Shown: positions 34,680 through 45,540 of the stretch, in pieces | Numbering within the stretch: position 1 is the stretch's first letter | Layout of the letters: every line of letters starts with the position of its first letter | DNA from: Desulfocapsa sp. | GTDB lineage: Bacteria > Desulfobacterota > Desulfobulbia > Desulfobulbales > Desulfocapsaceae | Length of the DNA stretch: 64,000 nucleotides | Assembly (NCBI GenBank): GCA_022712975.1 | Contig: JAFLJO010000079.1 | Span: forward strand, 1-64,000 | Direction of reading: 5' to 3' | Position numbers and translations under genes: made by a program | The notes under the pieces: generated by a model | The model's input: the letters and a program-made list of their open reading frames with translations, nothing else | What the model was told of the DNA's origin: nothing | Databases searched by the model: none

Positions 34680-35507
34680 TTGTATTCTTCTTTTCTCTCT
34701 TTTCTGGGATTACTAATCCTTTTCCTGACTGCTGCAAGCCTTTTGTGTGGTTGCAGCAGGACAGGAATGTCCATCAAAAAACCATCGGATAAAAACACTT
34801 TGGATGAATGTGTTGTCCTGCTTCATGGTATGGGTAGGACTTCTCGATCCATGGATACAATGCAGAATCGTCTGGTTTCCGAGGGGTATCATACTGTAAA
34901 CCTGGGCTATCCATCCACCAGCAAAACGATTGGGCAGATCGCAGAGAATCATTTTCCGGAAGCATATGAGCAATGTTTGCAGTTTGAACCTTCTTCCATT
35001 CATTTTGTCAGTCATTCCCTTGGCGGGATTGTATTACGTACCGTATTTAAAGATCAAAAACCTGAAAAACTTGGTCGGGTTGTTATGCTCAGTCCGCCAA
35101 ATCAGGGTAGTGTGGCCGCCGATAAACTTATAGACTGGTGGTTGTATAAGTGGCTTTGTGGGCCAGCCGGCCAACAGTTGACCACCGATGACGATTCCCA
35201 TCCCAATCAGCTTGGCCCCGTGGATTATCCGGTGGGGATTATTACCGGTGACAGATATTATTTCTTTGATTTCTGGCTTTCCAGAATAATACCGGGTATT
35301 GATGACGGTAAGGTTTCGGTGGAAAATGCCCGTGTAGATGGAATGAGTGATTTCCTGGTGGTTCATGAGACCCATCCTTTTATTATGACAGCTGACTATG
35401 TACATGATGAAACAGTTTATTTTCTGCAAAATGGGAAATTTAAACATCAAAAAACACCATTACCTCCTGTTTCTGACAGTGACTGGTTCTCTTTTCCCAG
35501 CGAGTAG
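34680..35507 (+). CDS. Lipoprotein alpha/beta hydrolase (lipase-like)
   Basis: 275 residues from a TTG start 5 bases after mscS. A hydrophobic signal ends in a lipobox-like 'SLLCGC'. The catalytic nucleophile elbow is 'FVSHSLGG' with the oxyanion strand 'VVLLHGMGRT'. A late Asp/His region includes 'DDGKVSVENA' and 'VHETHPFIM'. It resembles PGAP1/EstA-type lipases or carboxylesterases that act on lipids at the periplasmic face. No ATG or GTG closer to the signal was found, hence TTG. Confidence 0.8.
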   Translation: MYSSFLSFLGLLILFLTAASLLCGCSRTGMSIKKPSDKNTLDECVVLLHGMGRTSRSMDTMQNRLVSEGYHTVNLGYPSTSKTIGQIAENHFPEAYEQCLQFEPSSIHFVSHSLGGIVLRTVFKDQKPEKLGRVVMLSPPNQGSVAADKLIDWWLYKWLCGPAGQQLTTDDDSHPNQLGPVDYPVGIITGDRYYFFDFWLSRIIPGIDDGKVSVENARVDGMSDFLVVHETHPFIMTADYVHDETVYFLQNGKFKHQKTPLPPVSDSDWFSFPSE

Positions 35508-35519
35508 GTTTCTCTTCCC

Positions 35520-38500
35520 GTGATTTCCTCAACCAGAAAATATTGGCTGTTTTTCTTTCTTTGTATCACGTTATTACTGTTCACTGGTGGGCTGTTCCTG
35601 AAAAATGGGGTTCAGGTAACTGCCTTTACTGTAGGCTCTGCAACGCTTAGTAACATATCACTTAAGTGGCAGAATAAACTCGAACTGCAGATTGAAAGTC
35701 TTGATGTTAAGCTTTCAGATGATGAGTGTGACAAGCAGTCACTGGATCTAGGCTTTACCAATAGGATTGTTCCAACCTTTCAATGGATTGATCGTCTCTT
35801 TTCAAAGATATCCATTGAGACAATTCGGGTTGATGAAATAAGTGGCGATCTTTTGTATGAGTCCTCCCTGTGCACTCTCAATCTCTTTTCTTCTTTGTTT
35901 ACCGGGCACGTAACTCTCAAGCTGGAAGAGGGAAAACTGATCGTTGATATCAAAGATCTGAAAAGTGAGCAGTATCATTCTCAGGCATCCGGAAAGCTTC
36001 AACTTGACCTGCAGGAAAAATCTGGCAGCGGACAGCTTACAGCAAAATTAGCGGATTCTCTGCCTGTGATTCTTGATTTCACCTTGAATGATACGCAGCT
36101 TTCTTTTCAGGGACGGGAAAATGGTACAATCACTACAATAACCCCATTTGTGGATCTTTTAGGGCTTAATAAAAATACACAGCCTTGGATCACCGACTAT
36201 CTCACTGGAAGCCGTTACGAACTGAAAACATTTAAGGGGAATTTCCCATGGGATAATCCTCTGCATCTGCTTGAAAGTTTTTACGCTGAGGTTCGGGTTG
36301 AAGGGTGCGAGTACACATTTGCACCTGGATTAGATGCAATAAAAAGTGCTTATACCGATGTGGTTTTTGCAAAAGGTGTGCTTGTTATACGGCCCCAGGA
36401 TGCAACATTTTACGGACAGAACACAGCAAATTCCTGGCTGAATATTAATTTCAATGATCCGTCCAATATCCTTCTTACTACCCATATCCTGCTTCATGCT
36501 AAAGTAAATAAGGATATTGTAACCCTTCTCAAATATTATAATATTCCCTTACCTTTTATGCAGACGAAAGGAAAAACTGCTGTTGATTTAATTCTTACCG
36601 TCAATTTAAATAATGGGTCTGTCACAGCCCATGGAACTTTTAAAGTTGATGAGGGACGTGTTGATTACCGCCAGAAAAATTACGAAGTTAAAAAAGGAGT
36701 GATTGAGCTTACGGACACGCTTGTTACGCTAAAGCAGCTGGAAGTCAGCTTTGCTGAGATGTTTACAGCTGATATCACAGGTGTGTTTGATGCGGAAAAA
36801 CAGACGGGAGACTTTTATATCAGCTTACAGGATACCTCCTTCTCCATTGGAGAATCCTTGCTGGTACTCGATACAAAGGAGGTTAAACCCAACTTTCATT
36901 ATATAATACGGTCTGATGGCTCAAAGATAACGGGCAGTGCGTCTTCGTGGAAACTTGATGATCTGCCGTTGCGATTAGGGGAGTTTAGTACGTCTTTTTC
37001 TCTTGAGGAACTTTCTGGAGAACTCGAACCTGCCATGGTTTCTATTCCACCGGGACTTTCAGCAAAAATATCAGGAAGATTTTCCATAAATGATCAGACG
37101 GTTGATCTGAAAGCGAATCTTCTCAAGTACGACTTAAAAAATCTGCAACTTCTCAAGTGCGGCGGGCCATTGACAATTCAATATAATGAAGGCTGGTTGA
37201 TTCGAAGCGACAACAAATCCGAATGGCTTTTGAATGATGTTCCAATAACGCTTTCCTCGTCAGAATTTACCTTTTCTGAAAATATTTATTCTCTAAATAC
37301 CACCACTATCAGTTACGGGAATGTTTTTGAGAGTAGTATCTCGGGTCAATACAATCATACATCAAATAAAGGTTTTTTTTATCTTGAAGACCTTGATATC
37401 AAAAACGAAAATCTCGGACATCTTTTAACTCCAGCTGATACAGTTTCTGTTCAGGTAGATGGCGGAAACGGGAGACTCTTACTTGCAATTCCAGCGATTG
37501 ATGTTGAGTTCAGAAGTTCAGGACTCGGAAGTGATGCAAGGAAAAGCTGGTCTCTTATATTCAAAGATCTAAGCACTGCTTACAATCATTCGCCCATTTT
37601 GCAGAAGTATATGGTGGATAGCGGCAGTCTTGTGATTGCATCAGGAGAGGGTGGGGAGTTGTATAATTTCCTGGCCGATATCCCGTATCGGCACGCCTTG
37701 CTGGCAAAAGATGGAAAGCCGGTTGACCGCTATACTATATACGGGCAGGTAGGTGATCACGGGGTTTCTGCCACATTGAATAAAGATGTTCATCTGCTCT
37801 ATAAAGAGAAACTATCCATCTCTGCAAATGATGTCTTTTTTAATATTCCGGGAATTGTCCAATTATTGAAGGATATACCTGGCTTCGAAGGTGAAGATTC
37901 TATCGTAAAGAATGAGCTGCATTGCACTCTTGAGGCAACGGGTGGCGGCCTCATGTTTACACCTGACAGGGTGGTACTTTCAGACCAGCTTACTCTTGAA
38001 TATCTGACTGGCAGAATGAGAGCGCATATTGAACATGGTGCCGGTACTATTGCCGCAACTATTGAAGGAGAAAATTTCTCACTGACTGGAGAAAATCTCA
38101 ACGATACTTTTATGGCGGCTCTAACTCCTGGATCAGAATTTGAAAAGGGAACCCTGGACGTGGTCGCCAAGGGAACCTATGATGAATATTCAGTGGTACT
38201 GAAAGTGAAAAATACTGTTATGAAGGATTTCGGTGTATTGAACAATATTCTTGCCATGATCAATACCATCCCGGCCCTTATAACGTTTAATCTTCCATAT
38301 TACAGTTTAAGCGGATTGCCGGTGGATTCACTTGTTGCCGGTATGTCGGTAAAAAGTGGTCTGGGAACCGTTGATTCATTTAAACTCGAATCACCTGAAA
38401 TCAGTATCGCAGGCTCTGGCTGGATAGATTTTGTGAACAAACAGATTGATATGGATTTAAATCTGATTACCCGGGCAAAAAAGAATATCAGCAAGATCCC

Positions 38501-38777
38501 TTTGGTCGGATATATTTTTGTTGGGGAAAAAAAGCACCCTTCCATCACAGTCAAAGTCTCAGGAGACCTGGATACCCCTAATGTGACGCACTCGACGTTT
38601 GTGGAAGTGGTCACCACACCTTTTGCCATGCTTTTTCGTACACTGGGCTTACCTGCCTATTTGCTAAGTCCGATATTTAGTTCTGGTGAAGATGAGGGTA
38701 ACCAGGAAGATAGGGATGGCAGCGAGGAGTCTTCGCAGGATTTGGAGCTGATGGAAAATGGGGACAGATTTATTTAA
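35520..38777 (+). CDS. AsmA-like giant envelope protein
   Basis: 1085 residues, GTG start. One N-terminal transmembrane helix (residues 8-28) is followed by a very long beta-rich periplasmic part with repeating strands, and a conserved AsmA/YhdP-type C-terminal region ('NILAMINTIPALITF', 'SAGSGWIDFVNKQIDMDLNLI'-like, 'PLVGYIFVGEKKHPSITVKVSGDLDTP'). Such proteins form lipid-conducting bridges between membranes. The acidic tail ends in the left arm of the terminator. Read as co-transcribed with mscS and the lipase, it supports an envelope-maintenance group. Confidence 0.82.
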   Translation: MISSTRKYWLFFFLCITLLLFTGGLFLKNGVQVTAFTVGSATLSNISLKWQNKLELQIESLDVKLSDDECDKQSLDLGFTNRIVPTFQWIDRLFSKISIETIRVDEISGDLLYESSLCTLNLFSSLFTGHVTLKLEEGKLIVDIKDLKSEQYHSQASGKLQLDLQEKSGSGQLTAKLADSLPVILDFTLNDTQLSFQGRENGTITTITPFVDLLGLNKNTQPWITDYLTGSRYELKTFKGNFPWDNPLHLLESFYAEVRVEGCEYTFAPGLDAIKSAYTDVVFAKGVLVIRPQDATFYGQNTANSWLNINFNDPSNILLTTHILLHAKVNKDIVTLLKYYNIPLPFMQTKGKTAVDLILTVNLNNGSVTAHGTFKVDEGRVDYRQKNYEVKKGVIELTDTLVTLKQLEVSFAEMFTADITGVFDAEKQTGDFYISLQDTSFSIGESLLVLDTKEVKPNFHYIIRSDGSKITGSASSWKLDDLPLRLGEFSTSFSLEELSGELEPAMVSIPPGLSAKISGRFSINDQTVDLKANLLKYDLKNLQLLKCGGPLTIQYNEGWLIRSDNKSEWLLNDVPITLSSSEFTFSENIYSLNTTTISYGNVFESSISGQYNHTSNKGFFYLEDLDIKNENLGHLLTPADTVSVQVDGGNGRLLLAIPAIDVEFRSSGLGSDARKSWSLIFKDLSTAYNHSPILQKYMVDSGSLVIASGEGGELYNFLADIPYRHALLAKDGKPVDRYTIYGQVGDHGVSATLNKDVHLLYKEKLSISANDVFFNIPGIVQLLKDIPGFEGEDSIVKNELHCTLEATGGGLMFTPDRVVLSDQLTLEYLTGRMRAHIEHGAGTIAATIEGENFSLTGENLNDTFMAALTPGSEFEKGTLDVVAKGTYDEYSVVLKVKNTVMKDFGVLNNILAMINTIPALITFNLPYYSLSGLPVDSLVAGMSVKSGLGTVDSFKLESPEISIAGSGWIDFVNKQIDMDLNLITRAKKNISKIPLVGYIFVGEKKHPSITVKVSGDLDTPNVTHSTFVEVVTTPFAMLFRTLGLPAYLLSPIFSSGEDEGNQEDRDGSEESSQDLELMENGDRFI

Positions 38778-38795
38778 CGAAAAATAAATCTGTCC
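38762..38795. terminator. Bidirectional terminator between AsmA-like gene and yajC
   Basis: GGACAGATTTATTT (38762-38775) is perfectly inverted as AAATAAATCTGTCC (38782-38795), a 14-bp stem with a 6-base loop. The AsmA-like stop codon lies at the inner edge of the left arm, so the last four codons are part of the terminator. It serves the convergent AsmA-like and yajC genes. Confidence 0.75.
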
Positions 38796-38843
38796 TTTAT
38801 GCTCTGTTCTACAGACTGTAGAAAATCAGCAACCGCCAATCCC

Positions 38844-39182
38844 TCAACTACTTGAAGATTTAACGGGAGCAGAATCACTCTCTTTAGTAAGTGGGCCGCC
38901 AATGGCAGAGCGGGAAACTTTGACTCGTATTTTATCCGCAATTTCCAAGGTAACAACGCTATCAGTAAGACCAGTGATGGTTCCGTGGATTCCACCTTTG
39001 GTAACGACTTTGTAGCCGTTTTTCAGATCATTCAAAAACTGCTGCTGCTGTTTTGCCTGTTTCTGTTGTGGTCTGATAAGCATGAAATAAAAGACAGCAA
39101 AAATGAGAATAAGTGGGATAAAAGAGGCAAAACCTCCTGCTCCACCTGCTGCTCCACCTGATGCGTATGCGACTCCTGTCAT
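38844..39182 (-). CDS. yajC: Preprotein translocase subunit YajC
   Basis: 112 residues from the ATG at 39182, with GGAGG upstream; the track's 46 upstream residues are rejected. A Gly/Ala-rich start, one transmembrane helix ('FIPLILIFAVFYFMLIRPQQKQ') and the conserved 'VVTKGGIHGTITGLTDSVVTLEI' identify YajC, an accessory subunit of the Sec translocon. It follows tgt, the usual order, but secD/secF, which normally come next, are not here; the AsmA-like gene converges instead. Confidence 0.94.
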   Translation of the reverse strand: MTGVAYASGGAAGGAGGFASFIPLILIFAVFYFMLIRPQQKQAKQQQQFLNDLKNGYKVVTKGGIHGTITGLTDSVVTLEIADKIRVKVSRSAIGGPLTKESDSAPVKSSSS

Positions 39183-39297
39183 GATAATTCCTCCGCTAAT
39201 GATGATTTTTAATGAACCATCGTGGATAGTAAATTTGTATAAAATCGTTAAGCTGTATACTGTTTTTTTATTTATTCCTTGAGCACTGTACTTGTAA

Positions 39298-40513
<1,216 letters not shown>

Positions 40514-40546
40514 TCATGTACTCTTCTGATAAGATGAAACGGCTTC

Positions 40547-41725
40547 TTACCCACGCAAGATCGCATGTGAAAGGGATAAGCTACGGATGGTGTCTTCTTT
40601 TGCAATAATATCCTGGAGTAACGAAAACTGCACCAGAGCTTTTTCTAGAGTGTCTTCCGGCTTATTGCATTTAAAGTAGATACCTCCCTGCAAATAATCC
40701 ATGAAGAAACGTAGCCCCAGTTCATAGGTTATGGCTTTTGTACCGTCATATATTAAGTTTCTTTCCCAATGTGTAAGGAATGCTCCGGTTGCCTTGAAAT
40801 ATCCCGCAAGAGTTCTTTCGCAAAGACCCAGATCAAATGTAACCTCATCAATTCGCCTCTCTTCACCACCTTTGTTGCAGACAGATCGAAGACAGTCTCC
40901 AATATCGTGTTGCAGAAGTCCGGGGCCAACCGTATCCAGATCAATAAGACTTATTGCAAGACCATTTCTTTTATCAAAGAGGACGTTTGCAATTTTGGGG
41001 TCTCCATGGATAATTCTGGGGAGACCTTTCTGTGCGGAATATGTCTTTTCAAGAATCAGTGCGCTTTCCCGGTGATTTCTAATGACTTGTAGACAAAACG
41101 CCACATCGGAGGAAGTGGTTTCAATGTGTTTTGTGTTGAGTTGCGCGTATTGCTTAAGATAGTTTTCAAGATTATGAAAGCCGGGGATTGGAACCTGCAT
41201 TTTTTCAACATCAAGCCCAATGAGTCGTTTGTGGAAATGACCGAGTGCCCATCCCGTTTGCTCTGCTTGGAGTGCTGTTTCTGCAAGGGAATAACAGATA
41301 CTGTTTTTAATGTAGGAAAGAGCGCGCCATACAGCTCCTTTACTGTCGCGTACAGAAGGTGAACCGTCCCGTGCAGGAATAAGTACGGCATCTTCCCAGT
41401 GCTGCTCTGCTATGTTGGGGTGTGAGGTCAGGTGCTGAGTCAGGTGCTGCAGGTTTCGGGTGAGAATATTTGGATCAGGAAACACAGTATCATTGATTCG
41501 TTGCAGGACAATGACTTTTTCTGCAGTACGAACAAGAAAGGTATCATTAATATTTCCCTCACCAGGGGTGGATATTTCCATGGATGAAGAATCCGGACAA
41601 AACCGCTGGATAATTTCTTCTGGCGGGCTTTTTTGCATCATTATGAATGAGTGAGCCAGACAGACACTGAATGCCAGTACAAGGCGAAGAATATCAAAAT
41701 TGTTTTTACGTGGAATATCTGCCAC
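40547..41725 (-). CDS. NahK-like sugar phosphotransferase with acyltransferase-3-like N-terminal stub
   Basis: 392 residues from a GTG with GGAAA upstream. Residues from about 30 on form an APH-fold kinase of the N-acetylhexosamine kinase group: 'GEGNINDTFLV', 'VIVLQRINDTVFPDP', catalytic 'IIHGDPKIANVLFD' and 'LIDLDTVGPG'. It probably phosphorylates an amino sugar at C1, and a glucokinase gene lies just upstream. The first 28 residues ('RKNNFDILRLVLAFSVCLAHSF') do not belong to that family; they look like the start of an acyltransferase-3 (OafA-type) membrane protein. Either the start is at the internal ATG pair (41641/41638), which lacks a Shine-Dalgarno, or a gene-fusion remnant is translated. 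Confidence 0.8.
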   Translation of the reverse strand: MADIPRKNNFDILRLVLAFSVCLAHSFIMMQKSPPEEIIQRFCPDSSSMEISTPGEGNINDTFLVRTAEKVIVLQRINDTVFPDPNILTRNLQHLTQHLTSHPNIAEQHWEDAVLIPARDGSPSVRDSKGAVWRALSYIKNSICYSLAETALQAEQTGWALGHFHKRLIGLDVEKMQVPIPGFHNLENYLKQYAQLNTKHIETTSSDVAFCLQVIRNHRESALILEKTYSAQKGLPRIIHGDPKIANVLFDKRNGLAISLIDLDTVGPGLLQHDIGDCLRSVCNKGGEERRIDEVTFDLGLCERTLAGYFKATGAFLTHWERNLIYDGTKAITYELGLRFFMDYLQGGIYFKCNKPEDTLEKALVQFSLLQDIIAKEDTIRSLSLSHAILRG

Positions 41726-41786
41726 AGAGTTTCCGGCTAAAATGTTGCTAATATTTGTACTGAAGATGATACTCTATTTCTTAAGA

Positions 41787-42803
41787 CTATGCTCTTTGAA
41801 CTGGCCAGTCTCCACTATGAAAAAGGTGACGACCATAATTTGCAGCACCTAACAGTGCGACATCGTTTGTTAATATAAGATATATGGGAAAGACTTCCAT
41901 GAGTCGTTCCATTTTCTCTTTTTGTTTGAAACTTTCAAGAAATAAATCAAAGGAAACCTGCTCTGCAATACGTGGCAGGATACCGCCACCAATAAATAAT
42001 CCACCAGTGGGATAGAGCTTAAGAGCCAGATTACCGGCTTCGGCGCCAAGAATTTCAAGAAAAAGAGATAAGGTCTTTTCACATAAGGGGCAGGGTGCTT
42101 TTTTCAAGGCACCTTCTATGATTGACGGGGTTCGGTCATCGGTCTCTGTTATCCTGTTAAAATGTTTCCGATCCCGATTAAGGCCGGTTGATGCCAGATA
42201 ATCAAATATATTGGGAATCCCGATCCCCGAACAAAGAAGTTCATAACTGACAGCAGTATGTTTTTTCTGCATATAACTGAGCAGGTCTGCCTGTTCATCA
42301 TTGAGCGGTGCAAAATCACAATGTCCCCCCTCTGATCCTTGAGGGAAGAAGCAGGAGCCCTGTTCAATAAGAAAGCCTTCACCAAGTCCGGTTCCGGGTG
42401 CAATTACAGCTCGAACACCTTTTTTCTGCACCGCTCCAGGCTGAATTATCAATAACTCATTTTCGGGAAGAAATGGCAGTGCACTACAGATAGCAGTGAG
42501 ATCGTTGATAAGGGTGATTTCTTTAAATCCGAAAGAATGTTTTAGCTCTTTTTCACTGATGACCCAGTCCCGGTTAGTGAGTGCTGCAATTCCCTGATGA
42601 ATCACCGCAGCAACGCCAAAACACCCAAATTCAGGTACTTCGAAATTGCTCAAGAATTCTTGCAAAATCTCATCAAAATTTTGAAATTCTCCGTTGCGAT
42701 AACGCTTGCGGCGAACAGGAGGAGTATCTGCTGTTTGTGAAAGCTCAAAAATCGCCAGATCGCTCTTTGTCCCACCAATATCCGCCGCTAGAAGGTATGT
42801 CAT
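41787..42803 (-). CDS. glk: Glucokinase
   Basis: 338 residues. ROK-unrelated bacterial Glk family: 'LLAADIGGTKSDLAIF' (phosphate loop), 'LINDLTAICSALPFL' (catalytic Asp), 'VIAPGTGLGEGFL' and 'GSEGGHCDFAP'. It phosphorylates glucose with ATP in the cytoplasm. It lies 61 bases upstream of the NahK-like gene in the same direction, which points to a small sugar-salvage operon. Confidence 0.93.
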   Translation of the reverse strand: MTYLLAADIGGTKSDLAIFELSQTADTPPVRRKRYRNGEFQNFDEILQEFLSNFEVPEFGCFGVAAVIHQGIAALTNRDWVISEKELKHSFGFKEITLINDLTAICSALPFLPENELLIIQPGAVQKKGVRAVIAPGTGLGEGFLIEQGSCFFPQGSEGGHCDFAPLNDEQADLLSYMQKKHTAVSYELLCSGIGIPNIFDYLASTGLNRDRKHFNRITETDDRTPSIIEGALKKAPCPLCEKTLSLFLEILGAEAGNLALKLYPTGGLFIGGGILPRIAEQVSFDLFLESFKQKEKMERLMEVFPIYLILTNDVALLGAANYGRHLFHSGDWPVQRA

Positions 42804-42956
42804 ATTATTTTTCTTCCACTGGAAACTTGGGGTACTGGTTCAGTTTAGTTCCAACATAAAACTGTTTAAATCCAATCCTGTTCCAGTTTTGAGTACCTTA
42901 TAATCCCTCTCAAGGGGGTACTGAAAAGAGCACCGGCTTACCGTTCATCACCGGTC

Positions 42957-44051
42957 TTAATTGGTAATTTGTGCTTCAGACTCCCCGGCCTGACGCTCAC
43001 GTAAAGATTGCACTTTCTCAACAATTACCTTTGCCCGTTCAATTTTACTTTTCACAGTTTTATTTTCCGGCTCAAGCTCAATAATAGCTTGCCAGATTTT
43101 AATCGCCTGTTCATACTTTCCGGCCCGATAAAAAGAATCTCCGACGGACAACTCTTCCTGCACATATTCACTGATTTCCTTGTCCAGGCGTTCCTGCATC
43201 AGTTCCGCTGCCACGCTTTTCTTCGTATCCGGTGTCAAGCGGGAAAGATTGCGCTGCGCTTCGGACAAATCCCCAGTCCCCATTGCTTTATTGAAGGATT
43301 CCATGCTCTTCCTGTCCTTTTTTCGAGCATGTTTTTTCCTGTCTTTCTGCTTCTTGAGAGTTTTTTCCTTAAGCTGCCTATTCAAACGGTTCATTTCAGA
43401 ATCCGCTGCAGGACTCGGAGCAAGTTTTACAACAAGAGGAATGATACGACCAGCCATAACAAGATTTTTTTCTGTAAGCATTTGTTCACCACGTTGCAAC
43501 AACTGCCGAGCAACTTCTTTGGCATCGTTCTGCGCACGGGAATATCGCTGGTGTATCGCCTTATCAGCCGGATCACTTTCGTGAAGATCCTGCAATAGAG
43601 GCAGTTTCTTTTGCAACCACTCAGCAGTTACAATGAGTTCTTCAAGCTCCAACGCATCCATTCTTCCCCGAAACCGCTGAAGCATAGCCCCCTCAGCATC
43701 TTCAAGATTCTTGGAGTGGCCACTCTTTTCCAGTGCCTCTTCATAGCTGAGCCTGGCAGCGGGCCACTCATTATTCCGTTCCAGTTTCAGAGCACGGGAA
43801 ACAGCCTGCTTTTCATAGGATCGAAGTGCATCCATGACCATCTCCCGTTTTTTCTCAAGCACCATGGCCTCCGGGTGCTCTTCGGGAGTGTCTACAATAA
43901 GAGTAAGAGCCTTCCCGAAATCCTGATCAGCCAAATATTGATCAAGCATTTCTAAACGATCCCTTTCGGAATCGAAAGAACCAGGCTGTGCACAACTCTG
44001 GAGAAAAAACAACAAAAAGAGGAGGAGAAGAAGAAGAGTACGATGCTTCAT
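42957..44051 (-). CDS. Lipoprotein with TPR-like helical repeats
   Basis: 364 residues. The signal peptide ends with the lipobox 'FFLQSC', so Cys at about 20 is lipidated. The rest is helical, with a highly basic stretch in the middle ('LKKQKDRKKHARKKDRKS') and a clear TPR near the C-terminus ('DSFYRAGKYEQAIKIWQAIIELEPEN'). It starts 7 bases after the adenylate cyclase stop and is probably co-expressed with it. No enzymatic motif is seen; a scaffolding role is guesswork. Confidence 0.75.
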   Translation of the reverse strand: MKHRTLLLLLLFLLFFLQSCAQPGSFDSERDRLEMLDQYLADQDFGKALTLIVDTPEEHPEAMVLEKKREMVMDALRSYEKQAVSRALKLERNNEWPAARLSYEEALEKSGHSKNLEDAEGAMLQRFRGRMDALELEELIVTAEWLQKKLPLLQDLHESDPADKAIHQRYSRAQNDAKEVARQLLQRGEQMLTEKNLVMAGRIIPLVVKLAPSPAADSEMNRLNRQLKEKTLKKQKDRKKHARKKDRKSMESFNKAMGTGDLSEAQRNLSRLTPDTKKSVAAELMQERLDKEISEYVQEELSVGDSFYRAGKYEQAIKIWQAIIELEPENKTVKSKIERAKVIVEKVQSLRERQAGESEAQITN

Positions 44052-44058
44052 ATCTCTA

Positions 44059-45528
44059 TTAATGAACCATACCCGAAGTACTCATTTCTGAGAGTTCAGC
44101 AACAGATACATGTTTTACCCGAGGCGCAATGTTCCATATTTCAACAGGATTAGCCTTTCCACGCAGTCGAATAGTCTTGGCCAGACTGGTTTCGTAGTGT
44201 TCAGCGAGCAACAGCGAATCGTGCAGTTCCCGAGTAACAAATACCTGCCCGGCAGTTGCAATGGCTGAAAGACGAGCAGCAAGGTTCACAGGATCACCGA
44301 TAACAGTATATTCCATACGCCTTTCCGACCCCATATTGCCAGCAAGCATAACACCGGAGTTAATAGCGACACTAAAATTCACCGTAATCATCCCCAAATC
44401 CTGCCGTTTTTGATTAAAGTCTATTATGGCTCGTTGAATTTCAATCCCACAGCAAATTCCGTTTATTCCATGTTCTTCATCGGGAATGGGTGCGCCAAAA
44501 AGAATCATGGCGCAATCGCCGATATATTTGTCAATATGCCCATTATGATCACCGGCAATCTTATCTATGAGAGTAAAATAATCGTTCAGCAATTTATTAA
44601 GGGCCTCCGGCTCAATCTTTTCGCTAAGGCGAGTAAACCCTGCGATATCTGCAAAGAGTACCGTAGCTTCCACATGACTTCCTCCAAGGCCGCTTGTCAC
44701 ATCATCCATCGCAGTAGAAGCCACATCATGTGAAACATAGCGGGAAAAGGTCTGCTCCACCTGTTCCTTTTTTGCAAGCCCTTCTGTCATGGTATTCAAA
44801 GAACGCATAAGCTGACCCAGTTCATCTGTACGGTAATCCTTAAAACGAAACTGATAATTTCCCTGAGAAATTTCGTCCGTTCCATCCACAAGCTGCTGTA
44901 CAGGACGGGATAAGCGCCTGCAAATGAAAACAGAAACAACAATACCAAGGCCAACCATAAGAACAGTAATCAGCAAAATAGTCCGCAGGGTATCTCCATA
45001 AGCAGCCCCCATAAAGGAACGATCAAAGGTGAGAACACAGTACCCGACTGTTAAATCCTGATACCTGATCTCATTGACATAGGAACTGAGCTCAACATGC
45101 TCCTGTTCACCCAATGACCAATGCAGGGGGTGAGCAGCAAGGATATCTTCCGGATTCTTATGGGGGAGCACCCCGATACTGGAAAGCAGCACTGACTGGT
45201 CAGAATAAATGGAGACGCCTTCTATCCCTTCGTTGAAAACCAGGTTAGAAGTGAACTGTTCCACGGCTTGAAGATCTCCGGCCAGAACAGGCTCAACAGC
45301 CGCAACGGCCAACTGGTCTCCAAGTGCTGTTGCGTAGGCATCTGCCTGCTGATCAAAGATATGACTCTGATTACCCAAAATAAAAAGACTAAGCAACCCC
45401 ATACCTGTAATAATGACGACTGTCATTATTGAGGCAAGCTTAATAGCGATTGACGGAGCAACCTCTCCTGTAAGAAAAGCTGTTGACTTTTGTTTTTTAC
45501 TCTCTGTTTGCACTATTTCCTCAGCCAT
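44059..45528 (-). CDS. Membrane class III adenylate cyclase with HAMP domain
   Basis: 489 residues. Two transmembrane helices (about 28-50 and 182-203) enclose a periplasmic sensor domain of about 130 residues. A HAMP linker ('RRLSRPVQQLVDGTDEISQGNY') and a class III cyclase domain follow: metal Asp in 'LFADIAGFTRLSE' and 'KYIGDCAMILFG', and 'YTVIGDPVNLAARLS' with the transition-state Asn/Arg. The Lys of 'DKYIGD' and the Asp of 'IGDPVN' point to ATP, so the product should be cAMP. The lipoprotein gene follows at once. Confidence 0.93.
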   Translation of the reverse strand: MAEEIVQTESKKQKSTAFLTGEVAPSIAIKLASIMTVVIITGMGLLSLFILGNQSHIFDQQADAYATALGDQLAVAAVEPVLAGDLQAVEQFTSNLVFNEGIEGVSIYSDQSVLLSSIGVLPHKNPEDILAAHPLHWSLGEQEHVELSSYVNEIRYQDLTVGYCVLTFDRSFMGAAYGDTLRTILLITVLMVGLGIVVSVFICRRLSRPVQQLVDGTDEISQGNYQFRFKDYRTDELGQLMRSLNTMTEGLAKKEQVEQTFSRYVSHDVASTAMDDVTSGLGGSHVEATVLFADIAGFTRLSEKIEPEALNKLLNDYFTLIDKIAGDHNGHIDKYIGDCAMILFGAPIPDEEHGINGICCGIEIQRAIIDFNQKRQDLGMITVNFSVAINSGVMLAGNMGSERRMEYTVIGDPVNLAARLSAIATAGQVFVTRELHDSLLLAEHYETSLAKTIRLRGKANPVEIWNIAPRVKHVSVAELSEMSTSGMVH

Positions 45529-45540
45529 AGACTGTACATA

